Shown: piece after piece, positions 21,232 through 31,545 of the stretch
Position numbering within the stretch: position 1 is the first letter of the stretch
Layout: every line of letters starts with the position of its first letter
From: an uncultured Bacteroidota bacterium
GTDB lineage: Bacteria; Bacteroidota; Bacteroidia; Flavobacteriales; Flavobacteriaceae
NCBI GenBank assembly: GCA_902626585.1
Contig: CACOGA010000009.1
Span: 1 to 63,974, forward strand
Reading direction: 5' to 3'
DNA length: 63,974 bases
Notes under the pieces: generated by a model
What the model was told of the DNA's origin: nothing
The model's input: the letters and a program-made list of their open reading frames with translations, nothing else
The model's database searches: none
Translations under genes and position numbers: made by a program

Positions 21232-22503
21232 TTATCTAAATAGTGTTTCTGTTCTATCTGGTCCTACAGAGACAATTACAATAGGTATATTTAACTCTTT
21301 TTCTAGGAAATAAATGTAGTTATTTAAGTTTAGTGGTAAATTTTTAGCGGATTTTAGTTTCCTTAGATCCTCTGACCAACCTTCAAATTCTTCATATATA
21401 GGTTCAAGAGAGTTATCTGCAAGGTTATAGGGAAGATTTTCAATTATTTGACCTCTGTATTTGTATTTTGTACAAACCAGAACTTTATCAAAACCGCTTA
21501 AAACATCAGTCTTCATCATCATTAATTTTGTTACCCCGTTAATTTTACAAGCATATTTAAGAGCAACTAAATCTAACCATCCACACCTTCTTGGTCTTCC
21601 AGTTGTGGCTCCAAATTCATTACCAATTTTACTCATTGACTTTCCGTATTCGTCGAATAATTCTGTCGGAAATGGCCCTGATCCAACACGTGTTGTATAT
21701 GCTTTAAAGATGCCAAAAACATCTTTAATTGAGTTAGGAGGTATACCAAGACCAGTACATGCACCTGCGGCAGTTGTATTTGAAGAAGTTACATAAGGAT
21801 ACGTACCAAAATCAATATCTAACAAAGAGCCCTGGGCCCCTTCAGCTAAAACAGATTTATTTTCAGCTTGAGATTCAAAAAGTAAGTTTTCTGAATCAAC
21901 AAAATTTATTTTTTTTAGTTTTTCGATGGCACTAAAAAATTCAGATTCAAGCTTTTCAAGACTAAAATTAAGTTCAACATTATAAAAATTGATTAATAGC
22001 TGATGTTTTTTTGATAGCTCTAAATATTTTGTTTTCCAATTCGGGTCTTCTAAATCTCCAACTCTAAATCCATTTCTTCCTGTTTTATCCATGTAAGTTG
22101 GGCCTATCCCTTTTAATGTAGATCCAATTTTATTCTTTCCCTTTGATTTCTCACTTGCTGCGTCAAGAAGCCTGTGGGTTGGTAATATCAAGTGTGCTTT
22201 TCTCGAAATAAATAAGGTCTGATTAATATCAACATTTTCCGCTTTAATGTTTTCTATTTCTTTCATTAGAATAACCGGATCAATAACAACCCCATTACCA
22301 ATCAGGTTGATTTTATCTTTGTGAAATATTCCAGAAGGTATCGTATGTAATACATATTTTTTTTTATTAAAAACCAGTGTGTGACCTGCGTTTGGACCAC
22401 CTTGAAATCTGGCGATAATATCATATTTAGAAGTTAATACATCAACAATTTTACCTTTACCTTCGTCTCCCCACTGAAGTCCCAATAATAAATCAACTGC
22501 CAT
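21232..22503 (-). CDS. purA: PurA, adenylosuccinate synthetase
   Basis: Makes adenylosuccinate from IMP, aspartate and GTP, the first committed step to AMP. At 423 residues it has normal length. Visible motifs: LLLGLQWGDEGKGKIVDVL with the P-loop and catalytic Asp, GGPNAGHTLVF with catalytic His, GSTLKGIGPTYMDKTGRNG, LAEGAQGSLLDIDFGTYPYV, TTGRPRRCGWLDLVAL and the late VSVGPDRTETL. The start lies one base from the fur-like gene stop, and the next gene follows one base after the stop. With guaA, the window holds both branches from IMP. Confidence 0.98.
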   Translation of the reverse strand: MAVDLLLGLQWGDEGKGKIVDVLTSKYDIIARFQGGPNAGHTLVFNKKKYVLHTIPSGIFHKDKINLIGNGVVIDPVILMKEIENIKAENVDINQTLFISRKAHLILPTHRLLDAASEKSKGKNKIGSTLKGIGPTYMDKTGRNGFRVGDLEDPNWKTKYLELSKKHQLLINFYNVELNFSLEKLESEFFSAIEKLKKINFVDSENLLFESQAENKSVLAEGAQGSLLDIDFGTYPYVTSSNTTAAGACTGLGIPPNSIKDVFGIFKAYTTRVGSGPFPTELFDEYGKSMSKIGNEFGATTGRPRRCGWLDLVALKYACKINGVTKLMMMKTDVLSGFDKVLVCTKYKYRGQIIENLPYNLADNSLEPIYEEFEGWSEDLRKLKSAKNLPLNLNNYIYFLEKELNIPIVIVSVGPDRTETLFR

Positions 22504-22953
22504 TTATTTTATTTTATTTTTTTTTCCATAAAAGTATAACGAATGACTTTCGATCGTCACATCAAATACCTCTTCAATTGTTTCTTTTATTGTATTTATC
22601 CTTGGATCACAGAACTCAATTACCTCCTCAGAGTTGCTCAAAATTAAGTGATCGTGCTGTTTATTAAAATAGCATTTTTCATATGATGCCTGGTGGTCAT
22701 TAGAAAATTGGTGTTTTCGAACTAGTGCACACTCTAGTAAAAGTTCAATTGTGTTATATAGTGTAGCTCTAGAAACCCTGTATTTTTTATTTTTCATTTT
22801 TACATACAGGGATTCTATGTCAAAATGAAATTTGGTTTCATAAACCTCTTTCAAAATAGCATATCTCTCAGGGGTTTTCCTATAACCCTTTTTCTCTAGA
22901 AATTCTGTAAATACCTCTTTTACTTTATTTTGATTGTCAATGTTGTTTGACAT
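22504..22953 (-). CDS. Fur-family transcriptional regulator lacking the CxxC zinc site
   Basis: A 149-residue regulator of the Fur superfamily. The winged helix covers about residues 15-85, with the recognition region [17 protein letters not shown]. The dimerisation/metal domain has the DNHx-type HDHLI and a single Cys in VIEFCDPRI. The usual CxxC of the structural zinc site, which follows HDHLI in Fur and PerR, is replaced by LSNSEE. A zinc-structured Fur is therefore unlikely. This form between spoT and purA is common in Flavobacteria, so the loss may be a clade trait. Regulatory targets and metal are unknown. Confidence 0.88.
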   Translation of the reverse strand: MSNNIDNQNKVKEVFTEFLEKKGYRKTPERYAILKEVYETKFHFDIESLYVKMKNKKYRVSRATLYNTIELLLECALVRKHQFSNDHQASYEKCYFNKQHDHLILSNSEEVIEFCDPRINTIKETIEEVFDVTIESHSLYFYGKKNKIK

Positions 22954-22968
22954 AATTAATAACTTAAT

Positions 22969-25188
22969 TTATGTTCTTTTAATCTTATCAATACCGTTTA
23001 AAACTTTCAGCTTTTTTATAAGATTATTAACCTCTAAATTTGATTTTACTGAAATAATTATATTTCCGATAAATGTATTACCAGCAGTTTCAAAATTAAG
23101 CCTTTTCATATTAATATTCATATTTTCTGAAATGACATTTGTTATTTTATTCAAAAGTCCCATTTTATCAATCCCAGTTATATTAATTTGAACAGTAAAT
23201 TTTTCCTGTGACGAATCAATCCACTTAGCTTTAATTATTCTGTAATCATAATTTGACTGTAGACTTACTGCATTTGGGCAATTTTTCTTGTGAATTTTAA
23301 TTCCGTCATTAATGGTTATAAAGCCGAAAACTTTATCTCCCGGGATAGCATTACAACAAGATGCGTTTTTATAATCTAATTTTTCTTCGTCGTTTCCAAA
23401 TACAAGTAAATCGTATTTTGATGTAATCTCATTTTGGTTAATTTCATCAATTTTAATTTCGTTGTTTCTAGAAATCTTTTTTCTAATGTAACTTATAAAC
23501 TTGTTACTTCTTGATGCGACGAATTTCTTTAATTTTTCATTATCAATTGTGTTGATACCGACTCTGTAAAACAAGTCTTGGCTAGTGTTGAGCTTAAAAT
23601 ATTTTTGAAGTTCGGTTACTATGCTATCACTAAAATTGATTTTTAGGGATTTGAGCTTTCTTTTTAATATCTGTTTACCATCATCAGCCAGTAGTTTCTT
23701 TTCTTCATTTAATGTGGCTTTAATCTTAGATTTTGCTCTTGCTGTTTTTGCATAATCTAACCAATTAGCACTTGGTTTTATTTTTTCGGAGGTTAAAATT
23801 TCCACCCTGTCTCCACTGGAAAGTTCCTTATTTAATGGTACCAATTTTCCATTTACTTTTGCTCCTCTGGTTTTTAGGCCAACTTCAGTGTGAATGGCAA
23901 ATGCAAAATCTAGGGGAGTGGCTCCTTTAGGAAGAGATTTTAGGTCTCCTGTTGGGGTGAAAACAAAAATCTCTTTTGAATATAAATTAAGCTTAAATTG
24001 TTCAACAAAATCAACAGCATTAGTTTCAGAATTTTCCAAGGCCTCTTGTAATTTATTAATCCAAGAATCTAGGTTATCATTAGAGTCATCTTTTTGTTTA
24101 TATTTATAGTGTGCTGCATAGCCTTTTTCTGCAATTTCATCCATTCTCTCACTTCTTATTTGAACTTCAACCCATTTACTTTTTGGACCGACAACGGTGA
24201 TATGTAAGGCCTCATATCCTGTGGATTTAGGAGCTGAAATCCAATCTCTTAGTCTAGTTGGGTTAGGTGTAAAATTATCAGTAACAATCGAGTAAATTTT
24301 CCATGCTATAAACTTTTCTTTTTCCGGCTTTGATTTATATACAATTCTAACAGCGAATTTATCATAAACTTCTTCAAAAGAAATCCCTTGTCTAATCATC
24401 TTATTATTAATAGAAAAAATAGATTTTGTTCTTCCCTTAATTGTGTATTTAAGCTTTTCCTTTGTTAATGTTGAGCTAATAATTGAATTAAACTTTTTGA
24501 TATATTTATCTTGATCCCTTTTACTCTCAATTAGTTTTTTTGATACTTCATTATATGTATCAGGGTCAGTGTATTTTAATCCTAGGTCTTCCAACTCAGT
24601 TTTAATATTGTAGAGACCAATCCTGTGAGCTAGTGGTGCGTAGATATATAACGTTTCAGATGCCTTTTGAATTTGCTTTTCATAGGGCATACTAGATAGT
24701 GTCTGCATATTGTGAAGTCTATCAGCTATTTTTATTATTATAACTCTGACATCTTCGTTAAGCGTGAGAAGCATTTTTCTATAATTTTCAGCCTGGATTG
24801 ACACATCAGAATATCCTTTTGTATTCAGTTTCCCAATTTTAGTTAGACCATCAACTATTTTTGCAATATTTCCGCCAAATTCTTTTTTAATTTTATCCAG
24901 CGTATGGTCAGAATTATCTTCAACTACATCATGAATTAGGGCTGATGCTATTGAAATTGCATCCAACCCAATTTCTGAAGCAACGATTTTTGCCACCGCA
25001 ATCGGATGAAAAATATAAGCTTCCCCTGATTTTCTTCTTTGATGCTGATGAGCATCCACTGCATAATCAAAGGCTTTTCTGATTAGTTTTTTATCATCTT
25101 TGTTTAGAGATTGATAACTAATTCGTAAGAGATCTTTATACTCTTTTGCTAGTGCTTTCTTCTCTGTTTCAATATCTTGGACGGGCAT
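22969..25188 (-). CDS. RelA/SpoT bifunctional (p)ppGpp synthetase/hydrolase
   Basis: Long RSH enzyme (739 residues) controlling the stringent response. The HD hydrolase domain (about 45-200) has HPIAVAKIVA, ALIHDVVED and the intact RLHNMQTL region, so hydrolase is probably active. The synthetase domain (about 235-350) has the KFAVRIVYKSK and STGYEALHITVVGP segments and VEVQIRSERMDEIAEKG. The TGS domain (about 395-455) includes IFVFTPTGDLKSLPKGATPL. A helical/zinc-finger-like region with CC (ASCCNAIPGD) and a C-terminal ACT domain (about 665-735) complete the standard order. The sequence favours a SpoT-like bifunctional enzyme. Confidence 0.95.
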   Translation of the reverse strand: MPVQDIETEKKALAKEYKDLLRISYQSLNKDDKKLIRKAFDYAVDAHQHQRRKSGEAYIFHPIAVAKIVASEIGLDAISIASALIHDVVEDNSDHTLDKIKKEFGGNIAKIVDGLTKIGKLNTKGYSDVSIQAENYRKMLLTLNEDVRVIIIKIADRLHNMQTLSSMPYEKQIQKASETLYIYAPLAHRIGLYNIKTELEDLGLKYTDPDTYNEVSKKLIESKRDQDKYIKKFNSIISSTLTKEKLKYTIKGRTKSIFSINNKMIRQGISFEEVYDKFAVRIVYKSKPEKEKFIAWKIYSIVTDNFTPNPTRLRDWISAPKSTGYEALHITVVGPKSKWVEVQIRSERMDEIAEKGYAAHYKYKQKDDSNDNLDSWINKLQEALENSETNAVDFVEQFKLNLYSKEIFVFTPTGDLKSLPKGATPLDFAFAIHTEVGLKTRGAKVNGKLVPLNKELSSGDRVEILTSEKIKPSANWLDYAKTARAKSKIKATLNEEKKLLADDGKQILKRKLKSLKINFSDSIVTELQKYFKLNTSQDLFYRVGINTIDNEKLKKFVASRSNKFISYIRKKISRNNEIKIDEINQNEITSKYDLLVFGNDEEKLDYKNASCCNAIPGDKVFGFITINDGIKIHKKNCPNAVSLQSNYDYRIIKAKWIDSSQEKFTVQINITGIDKMGLLNKITNVISENMNINMKRLNFETAGNTFIGNIIISVKSNLEVNNLIKKLKVLNGIDKIKRT

Positions 25189-25247
25189 ATCTTAAAATTA
25201 GCATAAAGAAGATTAATAGACAATTTCTTTATATAATATTTAAGATA

Positions 25248-26036
25248 TTATCTTTTAAATTTATGTTGCCTATTGATTTCAAATAATACAATTGCCGCTG
25301 AAACAGAAACATTAAGTGAGTCAACTAATCCCATCATCGGAATTTTGATCAGTTCATCAGAATTTACTGACCAGAATTTTGAAATGCCTAAATTCTCGGA
25401 ACCAAAAATAACAGCGGACGAATTCTTGAATTTAGCTTTATCAATACTTTTTTTTGAAGCTAAAGATGTTGCAAAAATTTTAAATTTATTTTTTTTCAAA
25501 AAATTAAGTGTTTCATCTGTATTCATACTCAAAATTTTTTGAGAAAAAATTGAACCCAAACTTGATCTTATGAGATTTGGGTTATATAAATCACATTTTT
25601 CATTATTAAGAATAATTATATCTACATCAGATGCATCACAACTTCTCAGGATAGCCCCTATATTTCCAGGTTTTTCTATTCCGTCAAGCACAACTGCTAA
25701 ACTAGCTTTAGTACTATCAAGTCTAAAGTTTTGTTCTTTTTGAAATACAATTCCTACTAATCCCTCAGTTGAACTTCTAAAGCTAATTTTAGAGTAAACA
25801 TCGTCGCTAACTTCAATAATTTGTGCGTCATATTTAGGTTTTAGGGTTTTAGGGTCAGTTATGTGCGGGTTGCAATATATCTTACTAATCAAATAACCAT
25901 TTGAATTAACCATATCTAGCTCTCTTTTACCTTCAACAACAAACGACTTGGTTTTTCTTCTTAATTTTGCTTTATTAGCAAGCTTTCTCAGTAGTTTTAT
26001 CTCCTTATTTTCTAAGCTGGTTATTTTTTTATTCAT
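25248..26036 (-). CDS. SpoU/TrmH-family RNA 2'-O-methyltransferase
   Basis: A 262-residue SPOUT enzyme using S-adenosylmethionine. The N-terminal substrate-binding part contains FVVEGKRELDMV and a short mixed domain. The SPOUT knot shows the three SpoU motifs: LDGIEKPGNIGAILRSCDA (motif 1, with catalytic Arg), IFGSENLGI (motif 2) and IPMMGLVDSLNVSVSAAIVL (motif 3). Such proteins methylate 23S rRNA (RlmB-like) or tRNA (TrmH-like); the N-terminal part favours an rRNA substrate, but this is inference. The start overlaps the end of the DUF3810 gene by 8 bases. Confidence 0.92.
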   Translation of the reverse strand: MNKKITSLENKEIKLLRKLANKAKLRRKTKSFVVEGKRELDMVNSNGYLISKIYCNPHITDPKTLKPKYDAQIIEVSDDVYSKISFRSSTEGLVGIVFQKEQNFRLDSTKASLAVVLDGIEKPGNIGAILRSCDASDVDIIILNNEKCDLYNPNLIRSSLGSIFSQKILSMNTDETLNFLKKNKFKIFATSLASKKSIDKAKFKNSSAVIFGSENLGISKFWSVNSDELIKIPMMGLVDSLNVSVSAAIVLFEINRQHKFKR

Positions 26037-27093
26037 TCACTTCAAGATTATATTTTAAAATTAATGAAATACTTTCATTATAATTTTTGATACCTGATTT
26101 AATGTTATTTTGTTTTAAATATAAATCATAACTTTTCTTTGAAACTTGTTCAACTTTTCCTTCATAACTTTTCCAAAATTTATTAATCTTGACATAGTCT
26201 TTGATAATTCCTTTATTTACTTTTTTTAGGAAGTATTGATACTTGTTATTATCTATTTTTGAAAGTTCATTTAAACACAATCTTAACGCGTAGGAGAGTC
26301 CACAATATTCTAAATATTCATCATCACTGTTTATCAGTGTTACATAGGAAAGAAAATTAGCATCTTTTTCACTAGCTATTCCAAGCTGATGCATCATTTC
26401 ATGATTAATTACAAATATCTGACTAGTTGATGGAATCATGTAATTAATGTTTGCTTCATTTGTGAAAGGATTAATATATCCGCTAAAGCCCATGTAGCTT
26501 AGCGGTAAACTAAATAGTGATTTTTTTACCGAAATATTTTTATATTCTGAACGAATGATTGGTTTTTTAAATTTTTCTTCGAGATTTAAAATATTTTTAG
26601 CTGAGATTTTAACACTTTCTCTAAAGCCATACTTATTTATCGGTCTAATAGTATCATGATTAAATAAGAAAATGTGTTTTTTGTTGATTTTAACAATTAA
26701 ATCTTCTGTAAAATCTATTAATTCTTTTTTTTCGAAATTACTATTCATTCCTAAAAGATCTATAACGGGGGCTCTTTTGTAATTAAATCCCCAAAGCATG
26801 TAAAAAAGAAATACAAATAAGAATGCTGATGAACCAAGATTTAAAATTAGTGATCGATGTTTTATTCCACCTTTCAGTAAAAAATAAATTAGACTTAGAA
26901 TTATAAATAAATATAATATGTCTCCAACAGGGATATTAATCCACCCAGTGATAAATCTTAATTTTTTAGATATAAATAAATATAAAAGGTTAGAATAATA
27001 TTTGTCAAATATTAGGTTTCCAATTTCAATATTCTTAATAATAATAAACATTGGAATTAAGGCTATTGTAATTATAAGTTTAAATTTTTTCAT
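26029..27093 (-). CDS. DUF3810 membrane-anchored putative zinc metallopeptidase
   Basis: A 354-residue protein with two to three N-terminal transmembrane segments (FKLIITIALIPMFIIIKN, a helix around 55-75, then SSAFLFVFLFYMLWGF). The large extracytoplasmic domain contains NHEMMHQLG (about 225-233). This HExxH-type zinc site suggests peptidase activity, but no substrate is known for DUF3810. I place the start at ATG 27093; a TTG at 27108 is in frame but lies in likely promoter sequence. It is divergent from pepD and co-directional with the RNA methyltransferase. Confidence 0.85.
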   Translation of the reverse strand: MKKFKLIITIALIPMFIIIKNIEIGNLIFDKYYSNLLYLFISKKLRFITGWINIPVGDILYLFIILSLIYFLLKGGIKHRSLILNLGSSAFLFVFLFYMLWGFNYKRAPVIDLLGMNSNFEKKELIDFTEDLIVKINKKHIFLFNHDTIRPINKYGFRESVKISAKNILNLEEKFKKPIIRSEYKNISVKKSLFSLPLSYMGFSGYINPFTNEANINYMIPSTSQIFVINHEMMHQLGIASEKDANFLSYVTLINSDDEYLEYCGLSYALRLCLNELSKIDNNKYQYFLKKVNKGIIKDYVKINKFWKSYEGKVEQVSKKSYDLYLKQNNIKSGIKNYNESISLILKYNLEVNE

Positions 27094-27158
27094 ATTTAAA
27101 TTATACAAACGAAATTATAAATTTATTATTCGTAAATTTTGTAAAAATTTGAATAAAA

Positions 27159-28625
27159 ATGAGTCTAGAAGTAGCAAATGCTAAACCTGTTGAAGTTTGG
27201 AAAAATTTTGTCTTGTTGAATGAGGTCCCTCGACCATCAAAAAAGGAGGAAAGAGTTATTGAATTCTTGAAATCATTTGCAAGAAAAAATAATCTTTTAT
27301 TTCAGCAAGATGAAATTGGAAATTTGGTAATAATAAAAGAAGCAACCCAAAATATGAAAGATTGTGAAACTGTTGTTCTTCAGTCACATGTTGATATGGT
27401 TCATGAAAAAAATAATGAGGTCGAATTTGATTTTTTGAACTCTGGAATTAAAATGTATGTTGAAGGAGATTGGGTAAAAGCCGACGGTACAACACTAGGA
27501 GCAGACAATGGACTTGGTGTTGCAGCTATTATGGCTGTATTAGAAAGTAAAGAAATTTCACATCCAAAAGTAGAAGCATTATTTACAGTCGACGAAGAAA
27601 CGGGAATGACAGGGGCATTAAATCTTTCAAATACGATTTTATCCGGAAAAATTTTATTAAATCTAGACACAGAGGAGGATGATGAAATTTGTATAGGTTG
27701 CGCCGGTGGTATTGACATAACAATGAAAAGAAGTTATAATTTAATTAATTCAATGAATGACGAAGTCTGCGTAGAGTTGTTATTAAATGGATTAACAGGT
27801 GGTCATTCAGGTGCAGAAATTCACAAAGGTTTAGGTAATTCAAATAAAATCATATTTGAAATTATTAATGAAATTAACAACCATTTTAAAATTAGTATTT
27901 GTTCAGTTGACGGAGGAGGCTTGAGAAATGCTATCCCTAGGGAAAGCACTGCTATTATCTCATTTTCAAAGGATAACTTTGAGTTATTTGAGCAAATTAT
28001 TAAAAAAAGTTTAGACATGTACAAGAAAAGATTTCATCTAACCGATTCAGATCTAAATCTTGTGTTCAAATTATTAGGAAATGGTTTAAAACAACTAAGT
28101 ACAGAAGATTCTAATGAACTTATTAAAGCAATTAACAAGTGTCCTAACGGGGTTTTTGAAATGAGTAAAAGTATTGAAGGACTAGTTGAGACTTCAAATA
28201 ACCTAGCTAATATTAAATTGGTTAACGGTGAATTAAAAATTATGTGTTTAACCAGATCTTCATCAGAAGAATCAAAAAATAAGCTATCTAAAATTATTTC
28301 TAATATTTTTGAAAACATCTCTTGTAGCTGCACTTTTTCTGGTGGATACCCTGGTTGGGAGCCAAATATAAATTCAAAAACCTTGAGAGAAGTTAAGAAT
28401 TCATACATTAAGTTGTTTTCATCTGAACCTAAAGTAAATGTTATTCATGCAGGTTTAGAATGTGGTATTATTGGTTCACATTACCCAGAAATGGATATGA
28501 TAAGTTTTGGCCCCACAATTTTAGGTGCGCATTCACCAGATGAAAAGGCTTCAATATCCTCAACCCAAAAATTTTGGACATTTTTTACTGAAGTACTTGC
28601 AAATATTCCTAGGAAGTTAGCTTAA
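27159..28625 (+). CDS. pepD: Aminoacyl-histidine dipeptidase (PepD, M20 family)
   Basis: Cytosolic zinc dipeptidase (488 residues), hydrolysing Xaa-His dipeptides in characterised relatives. M20 metal-site motifs are in order: [11 protein letters not shown] (first His ligand), [16 protein letters not shown] (bridging Asp), DEETGMTGA (catalytic Glu and Glu ligand), [17 protein letters not shown] (Asp ligand), and a late His in [14 protein letters not shown] lid/dimerisation domain is inserted at about 205-390 ([16 protein letters not shown]). It has its own promoter region and its TAA interlocks with the convergent PPIase stop. Confidence 0.95.
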   Translation: MSLEVANAKPVEVWKNFVLLNEVPRPSKKEERVIEFLKSFARKNNLLFQQDEIGNLVIIKEATQNMKDCETVVLQSHVDMVHEKNNEVEFDFLNSGIKMYVEGDWVKADGTTLGADNGLGVAAIMAVLESKEISHPKVEALFTVDEETGMTGALNLSNTILSGKILLNLDTEEDDEICIGCAGGIDITMKRSYNLINSMNDEVCVELLLNGLTGGHSGAEIHKGLGNSNKIIFEIINEINNHFKISICSVDGGGLRNAIPRESTAIISFSKDNFELFEQIIKKSLDMYKKRFHLTDSDLNLVFKLLGNGLKQLSTEDSNELIKAINKCPNGVFEMSKSIEGLVETSNNLANIKLVNGELKIMCLTRSSSEESKNKLSKIISNIFENISCSCTFSGGYPGWEPNINSKTLREVKNSYIKLFSSEPKVNVIHAGLECGIIGSHYPEMDMISFGPTILGAHSPDEKASISSTQKFWTFFTEVLANIPRKLA

Positions 28626-29755
28626 TTAGAAATATCTATCAATTCAATGATAAATTCTAAATCTGAATTTGCAGGAATTGTATTTCCTTGTGCCCTTGTT
28701 CCGTAACCCATTTCTGAAGGAATAAAAGCATAAACTTTATCTCCAACGTTCATCATCATTAAAGCTTCCTTAAACCCTTCTATTAATTGCATTTGATTTG
28801 AAAATGGGACTTTTAGAGGATCATACCAACCTTTGCTTTCAGAGTCTTCTGAATATCTGTCATAATTTACCATGATGTCTTTTCTGTTTGTTCCAAATAA
28901 AACCCCATTTACTGCAAGATATCCTTCGTAATAAATAAAAATTTCATCGCCCTCCATTGGTTTTACACCTTTTCCTCTTTCAATAAAATGAATTTCAACT
29001 CCTGAGCTTAATTTTTTAGCCTTATTTCTATAATTATTGTTTTTCTCTTTTTCTTTTCTGGCAAGTGAGTCCATTTTTGCCATTGCTAGTCTTTTCTTTT
29101 CCTCTTGCATCATGAACAGCTTCGGCTCCATCTCATTCCATGTTGTAACCGCATCATATTTTTTTGCCTTTGAACCAACTCTAATTATATTTACTTTTTT
29201 AATCACAACATCTTTAACAGGTCTGTCTGCTACAGCTGTCTCAACATTTGAAATAGCATCTTGCACTTCAATTCCTTTAACTACATGTCCAAAAACCGTA
29301 TGCCTTCCGTCAAGGTGTGGAGTAGCTACCTCGGTGATAAAAAACTGACTACCATTAGTACCTGGGCCAGAATTTGCCATTGAAAGTATACCAGGCTTAT
29401 CATGTTTAAGCGATAAATCAATTTCATCTAAAAATTTGTAACCAGGTCCGCCTGACCCATCTCCCCTAGGATCACCCCCTTGAATCATAAACTTATCAAT
29501 AACTCTATGAAATATTATTCCATTGTAAAACTTTTTTCCCTTAAAATCATTATCAACTTTTGGGTGATTTCCTTCTGCAAGTGCAATAAAATTAGCTACT
29601 GTAACAGGTGTTTTTTCATATGTTAATTTAATAAGCATTTTACCCATACTGGTTTCAAATTCTGCATAGATTCCATCTTCAAGGTCACTTTTGTTGTTAT
29701 CACACGCAAATATCACTGAACATGCGAGAAAGAATATTAAAAACTTTGTTTTCAT
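28622..29755 (-). CDS. Lipoprotein with cyclophilin and FKBP peptidyl-prolyl isomerase domains
   Basis: A 377-residue bifunctional prolyl isomerase. The N-terminus ends in a lipobox (SVIFAC), so it is probably a periplasmic-facing lipoprotein. A cyclophilin domain occupies about residues 28-195 ([39 protein letters not shown]). A charged helical linker (about 200-245) leads to an FKBP domain (about 250-375), which includes [20 protein letters not shown] and [18 protein letters not shown]. The two isomerase types usually occur as separate proteins; in Flavobacteria a cyclophilin-FKBP fusion is found next to the gliding gene gldI. No separate GldI-like gene is present here. Confidence 0.93.
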   Translation of the reverse strand: MKTKFLIFFLACSVIFACDNNKSDLEDGIYAEFETSMGKMLIKLTYEKTPVTVANFIALAEGNHPKVDNDFKGKKFYNGIIFHRVIDKFMIQGGDPRGDGSGGPGYKFLDEIDLSLKHDKPGILSMANSGPGTNGSQFFITEVATPHLDGRHTVFGHVVKGIEVQDAISNVETAVADRPVKDVVIKKVNIIRVGSKAKKYDAVTTWNEMEPKLFMMQEEKKRLAMAKMDSLARKEKEKNNNYRNKAKKLSSGVEIHFIERGKGVKPMEGDEIFIYYEGYLAVNGVLFGTNRKDIMVNYDRYSEDSESKGWYDPLKVPFSNQMQLIEGFKEALMMMNVGDKVYAFIPSEMGYGTRAQGNTIPANSDLEFIIELIDISN

Positions 29756-29760
29756 ATATA

Positions 29761-30771
29761 TTATGTTAATAGTTCATTAAAATTTTTTAGCGATTCTAGG
29801 AAATAATTCACTGTATCTTTTAGTGATTTTTTACTTATCGCTCCAGCCGCATTTTTATGACCTCCACCACCAAAGATAATTTTAGAAAAATCGTTGACAT
29901 CAAAATCTCCCCTTGATCTAAGAGAAATTCTAATTACATTGTCTTTTAAATTTTCCATAAAAATAACAGCAAACTTAATGTTTTTTATCGATAGGCCATA
30001 ATTAACAATCCCTTCAGTATCACCCCTTTCATAACTAAATCTATCTAAATCTTTCTGAGAAAGAGAAATATAACATGTATTGAAATTTTCAACAACTTTT
30101 ATTTTACTAAGTGAAAAGCTTAATAATTGTAATCTCTCAAATTTATTGTTGTCATATATTTTATTATGAATATCTGAGTGAGAAATTCCTGTTTTTAGTA
30201 ATTGAGAAACGACGTGATGAGTTAAGTAAGTTGTTGAAGGAAATTTAAACGAACCTGTGTCTGTCATAATTCCAGCGTATAATGAACAAGAAATCTTTTT
30301 ATCAATTTTATCTTTATCTCCCAATTTGTCAATAAAATGATAAATCATTTCACATGTAGAGCTCATTTCGGGTTCTGAATACATGAAATCAGCATAATCT
30401 GAAGGTTCCTCGTGGTGATCAATCATCACCAACTTTGCATTTGATATTTTTACATAATCCTTCATTCCAGAAATTCTGACTAAATTGTTGAAATCCAGAG
30501 TGAAAATTATATCAGCATCAATAATTTTTTGCTTACAACTTTCATCCTCCTCAAAAATTCTAATTACGTTATTTGGATCCATCCATTTAAGAAATTCAGG
30601 AAAATGATTAGGACTAATAACATCAACATCATGTTCATAATTATCTAAATAGTACTTTAATGCTGTGCTGGAACCAATTGCATCACCGTCTGGATTTTTA
30701 TGCGGAATAATTACAATTTTTCTTTTAACTGAAAGAATTCTTTTAATTTTATCGATTTCACTTCCATTCAT
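29761..30771 (-). CDS. DHH-family phosphoesterase (NrnA-like oligoribonuclease/PAP phosphatase)
   Basis: A 336-residue cytosolic DHH-DHHA1 phosphoesterase. NrnA-type members degrade short RNA oligonucleotides and dephosphorylate 3'-phosphoadenosine 5'-phosphate. The DHH domain has [15 protein letters not shown] (metal ligands), a central Asp in FTLDFNNL, and the namesake MIDHHEEP. The [18 protein letters not shown] segment follows. The DHHA1 domain ends with [13 protein letters not shown], the nucleotide-binding GGGH motif. It lies 5 bases upstream of the PPIase gene and is divergent from ndk. Confidence 0.93.
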   Translation of the reverse strand: MNGSEIDKIKRILSVKRKIVIIPHKNPDGDAIGSSTALKYYLDNYEHDVDVISPNHFPEFLKWMDPNNVIRIFEEDESCKQKIIDADIIFTLDFNNLVRISGMKDYVKISNAKLVMIDHHEEPSDYADFMYSEPEMSSTCEMIYHFIDKLGDKDKIDKKISCSLYAGIMTDTGSFKFPSTTYLTHHVVSQLLKTGISHSDIHNKIYDNNKFERLQLLSFSLSKIKVVENFNTCYISLSQKDLDRFSYERGDTEGIVNYGLSIKNIKFAVIFMENLKDNVIRISLRSRGDFDVNDFSKIIFGGGGHKNAAGAISKKSLKDTVNYFLESLKNFNELLT

Positions 30772-30824
30772 ATTCAGCGAAGATAATCATTAATAGCAAA
30801 ACCTAATAAATTAATAAAAAGTGT

Positions 30825-30832
30825 TATTTTTG
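30825..30832 (+). promoter_or_regulatory. Candidate -7 element TATTTTTG for ndk
   Basis: Exact match to TAnnTTTG, 26 bases before the ndk ATG at 30851, predicting a leader of about 12 bases. No -33 box was found at 19 bases. A GTG upstream at 30821 is in frame but would lie before this promoter. Confidence 0.5.
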
Positions 30833-30850
30833 CAAACTAAATATTTTATT

Positions 30851-31267
30851 ATGAGCAATATAACTTTTACGATGCTTAAACCAGATTCTGTAAGAAATGG
30901 AAACATAGGAGCTATTTTGGATAAAATTATCAAATCTGGATTTATTATTAAAGCAATGAAGTTTACAAAAATGAGTAATGAGAAAGCTAGTAAGTTTTAT
31001 GCAATTCACAGTGAAAGACCATTTTTTAATGATTTGGTTGAATACATGACCAGTGGCCCTATAGTTGCTGCCATTTTAGAAAAGGATAATGCCGTAAATG
31101 AATTTAGAGATTTAATTGGTTCTACTAATCCTGAAGAAGCTGAGGAGGGTACAATTAGGAAAATGTTTGCTAAATCTATTAGTGAAAATGCAATACATGG
31201 TAGTGACAGTGATGAAAACGCCAAAATAGAGTGTGAGTTTCATTTTGGTGCGGATGAAATTTACTAA
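30851..31267 (+). CDS. ndk: Ndk, nucleoside diphosphate kinase
   Basis: Equilibrates nucleoside di- and triphosphates; downstream partner of guaA, purA and pyrG. 138 residues from the ATG, the normal length. Motifs: [19 protein letters not shown] at the N-terminus, [14 protein letters not shown], and the catalytic His in [18 protein letters not shown] chose ATG 30851 because the product then begins [12 protein letters not shown] as in homologues and sits downstream of a good -7 box. Its TAA interlocks with the TAG of the convergent DUF721 gene. Confidence 0.98.
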   Translation: MSNITFTMLKPDSVRNGNIGAILDKIIKSGFIIKAMKFTKMSNEKASKFYAIHSERPFFNDLVEYMTSGPIVAAILEKDNAVNEFRDLIGSTNPEEAEEGTIRKMFAKSISENAIHGSDSDENAKIECEFHFGADEIY

Positions 31268-31545
31268 CCTAGTATTATTTTTTCAACAATTTTTTTTTCA
31301 AACCTATCGTTAATTAGACGGATTAGTTTTTCCTTTCCGTAGCTCAGTTCTTGTTTAAGTGCCGGCGAACTAAGCTTTATAAAAAGTGTTTTATTTTTCA
31401 AACTTACGTCTGTGGTGTAATTAGCTACTCCGTTATCCATAAGTTCAAACCATGCTTTTTTCACCTCTATATCTAATAATCCTTTTTCAAGCTTATTTTT
31501 TTTAAGAAAAATATTAACCAGTTGCTTTATTTCAGTATTACTCAT
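31264..31545 (-). CDS. DUF721 protein
   Basis: A 93-residue cytosolic protein of the DUF721 (DciA-like) superfamily. Some members (DciA) load the replicative helicase; function for this Bacteroidota form is not established. Conserved segments are [19 protein letters not shown] and [21 protein letters not shown] put the start at ATG 31545 because homologues begin around the first helix; an upstream in-frame start (31593) would add 16 residues inside the lipocalin gene. The 8-base overlap with that gene and closeness to recF fit a replication/repair role, but this is inference. Confidence 0.85.
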   Translation of the reverse strand: MSNTEIKQLVNIFLKKNKLEKGLLDIEVKKAWFELMDNGVANYTTDVSLKNKTLFIKLSSPALKQELSYGKEKLIRLINDRFEKKIVEKIILG

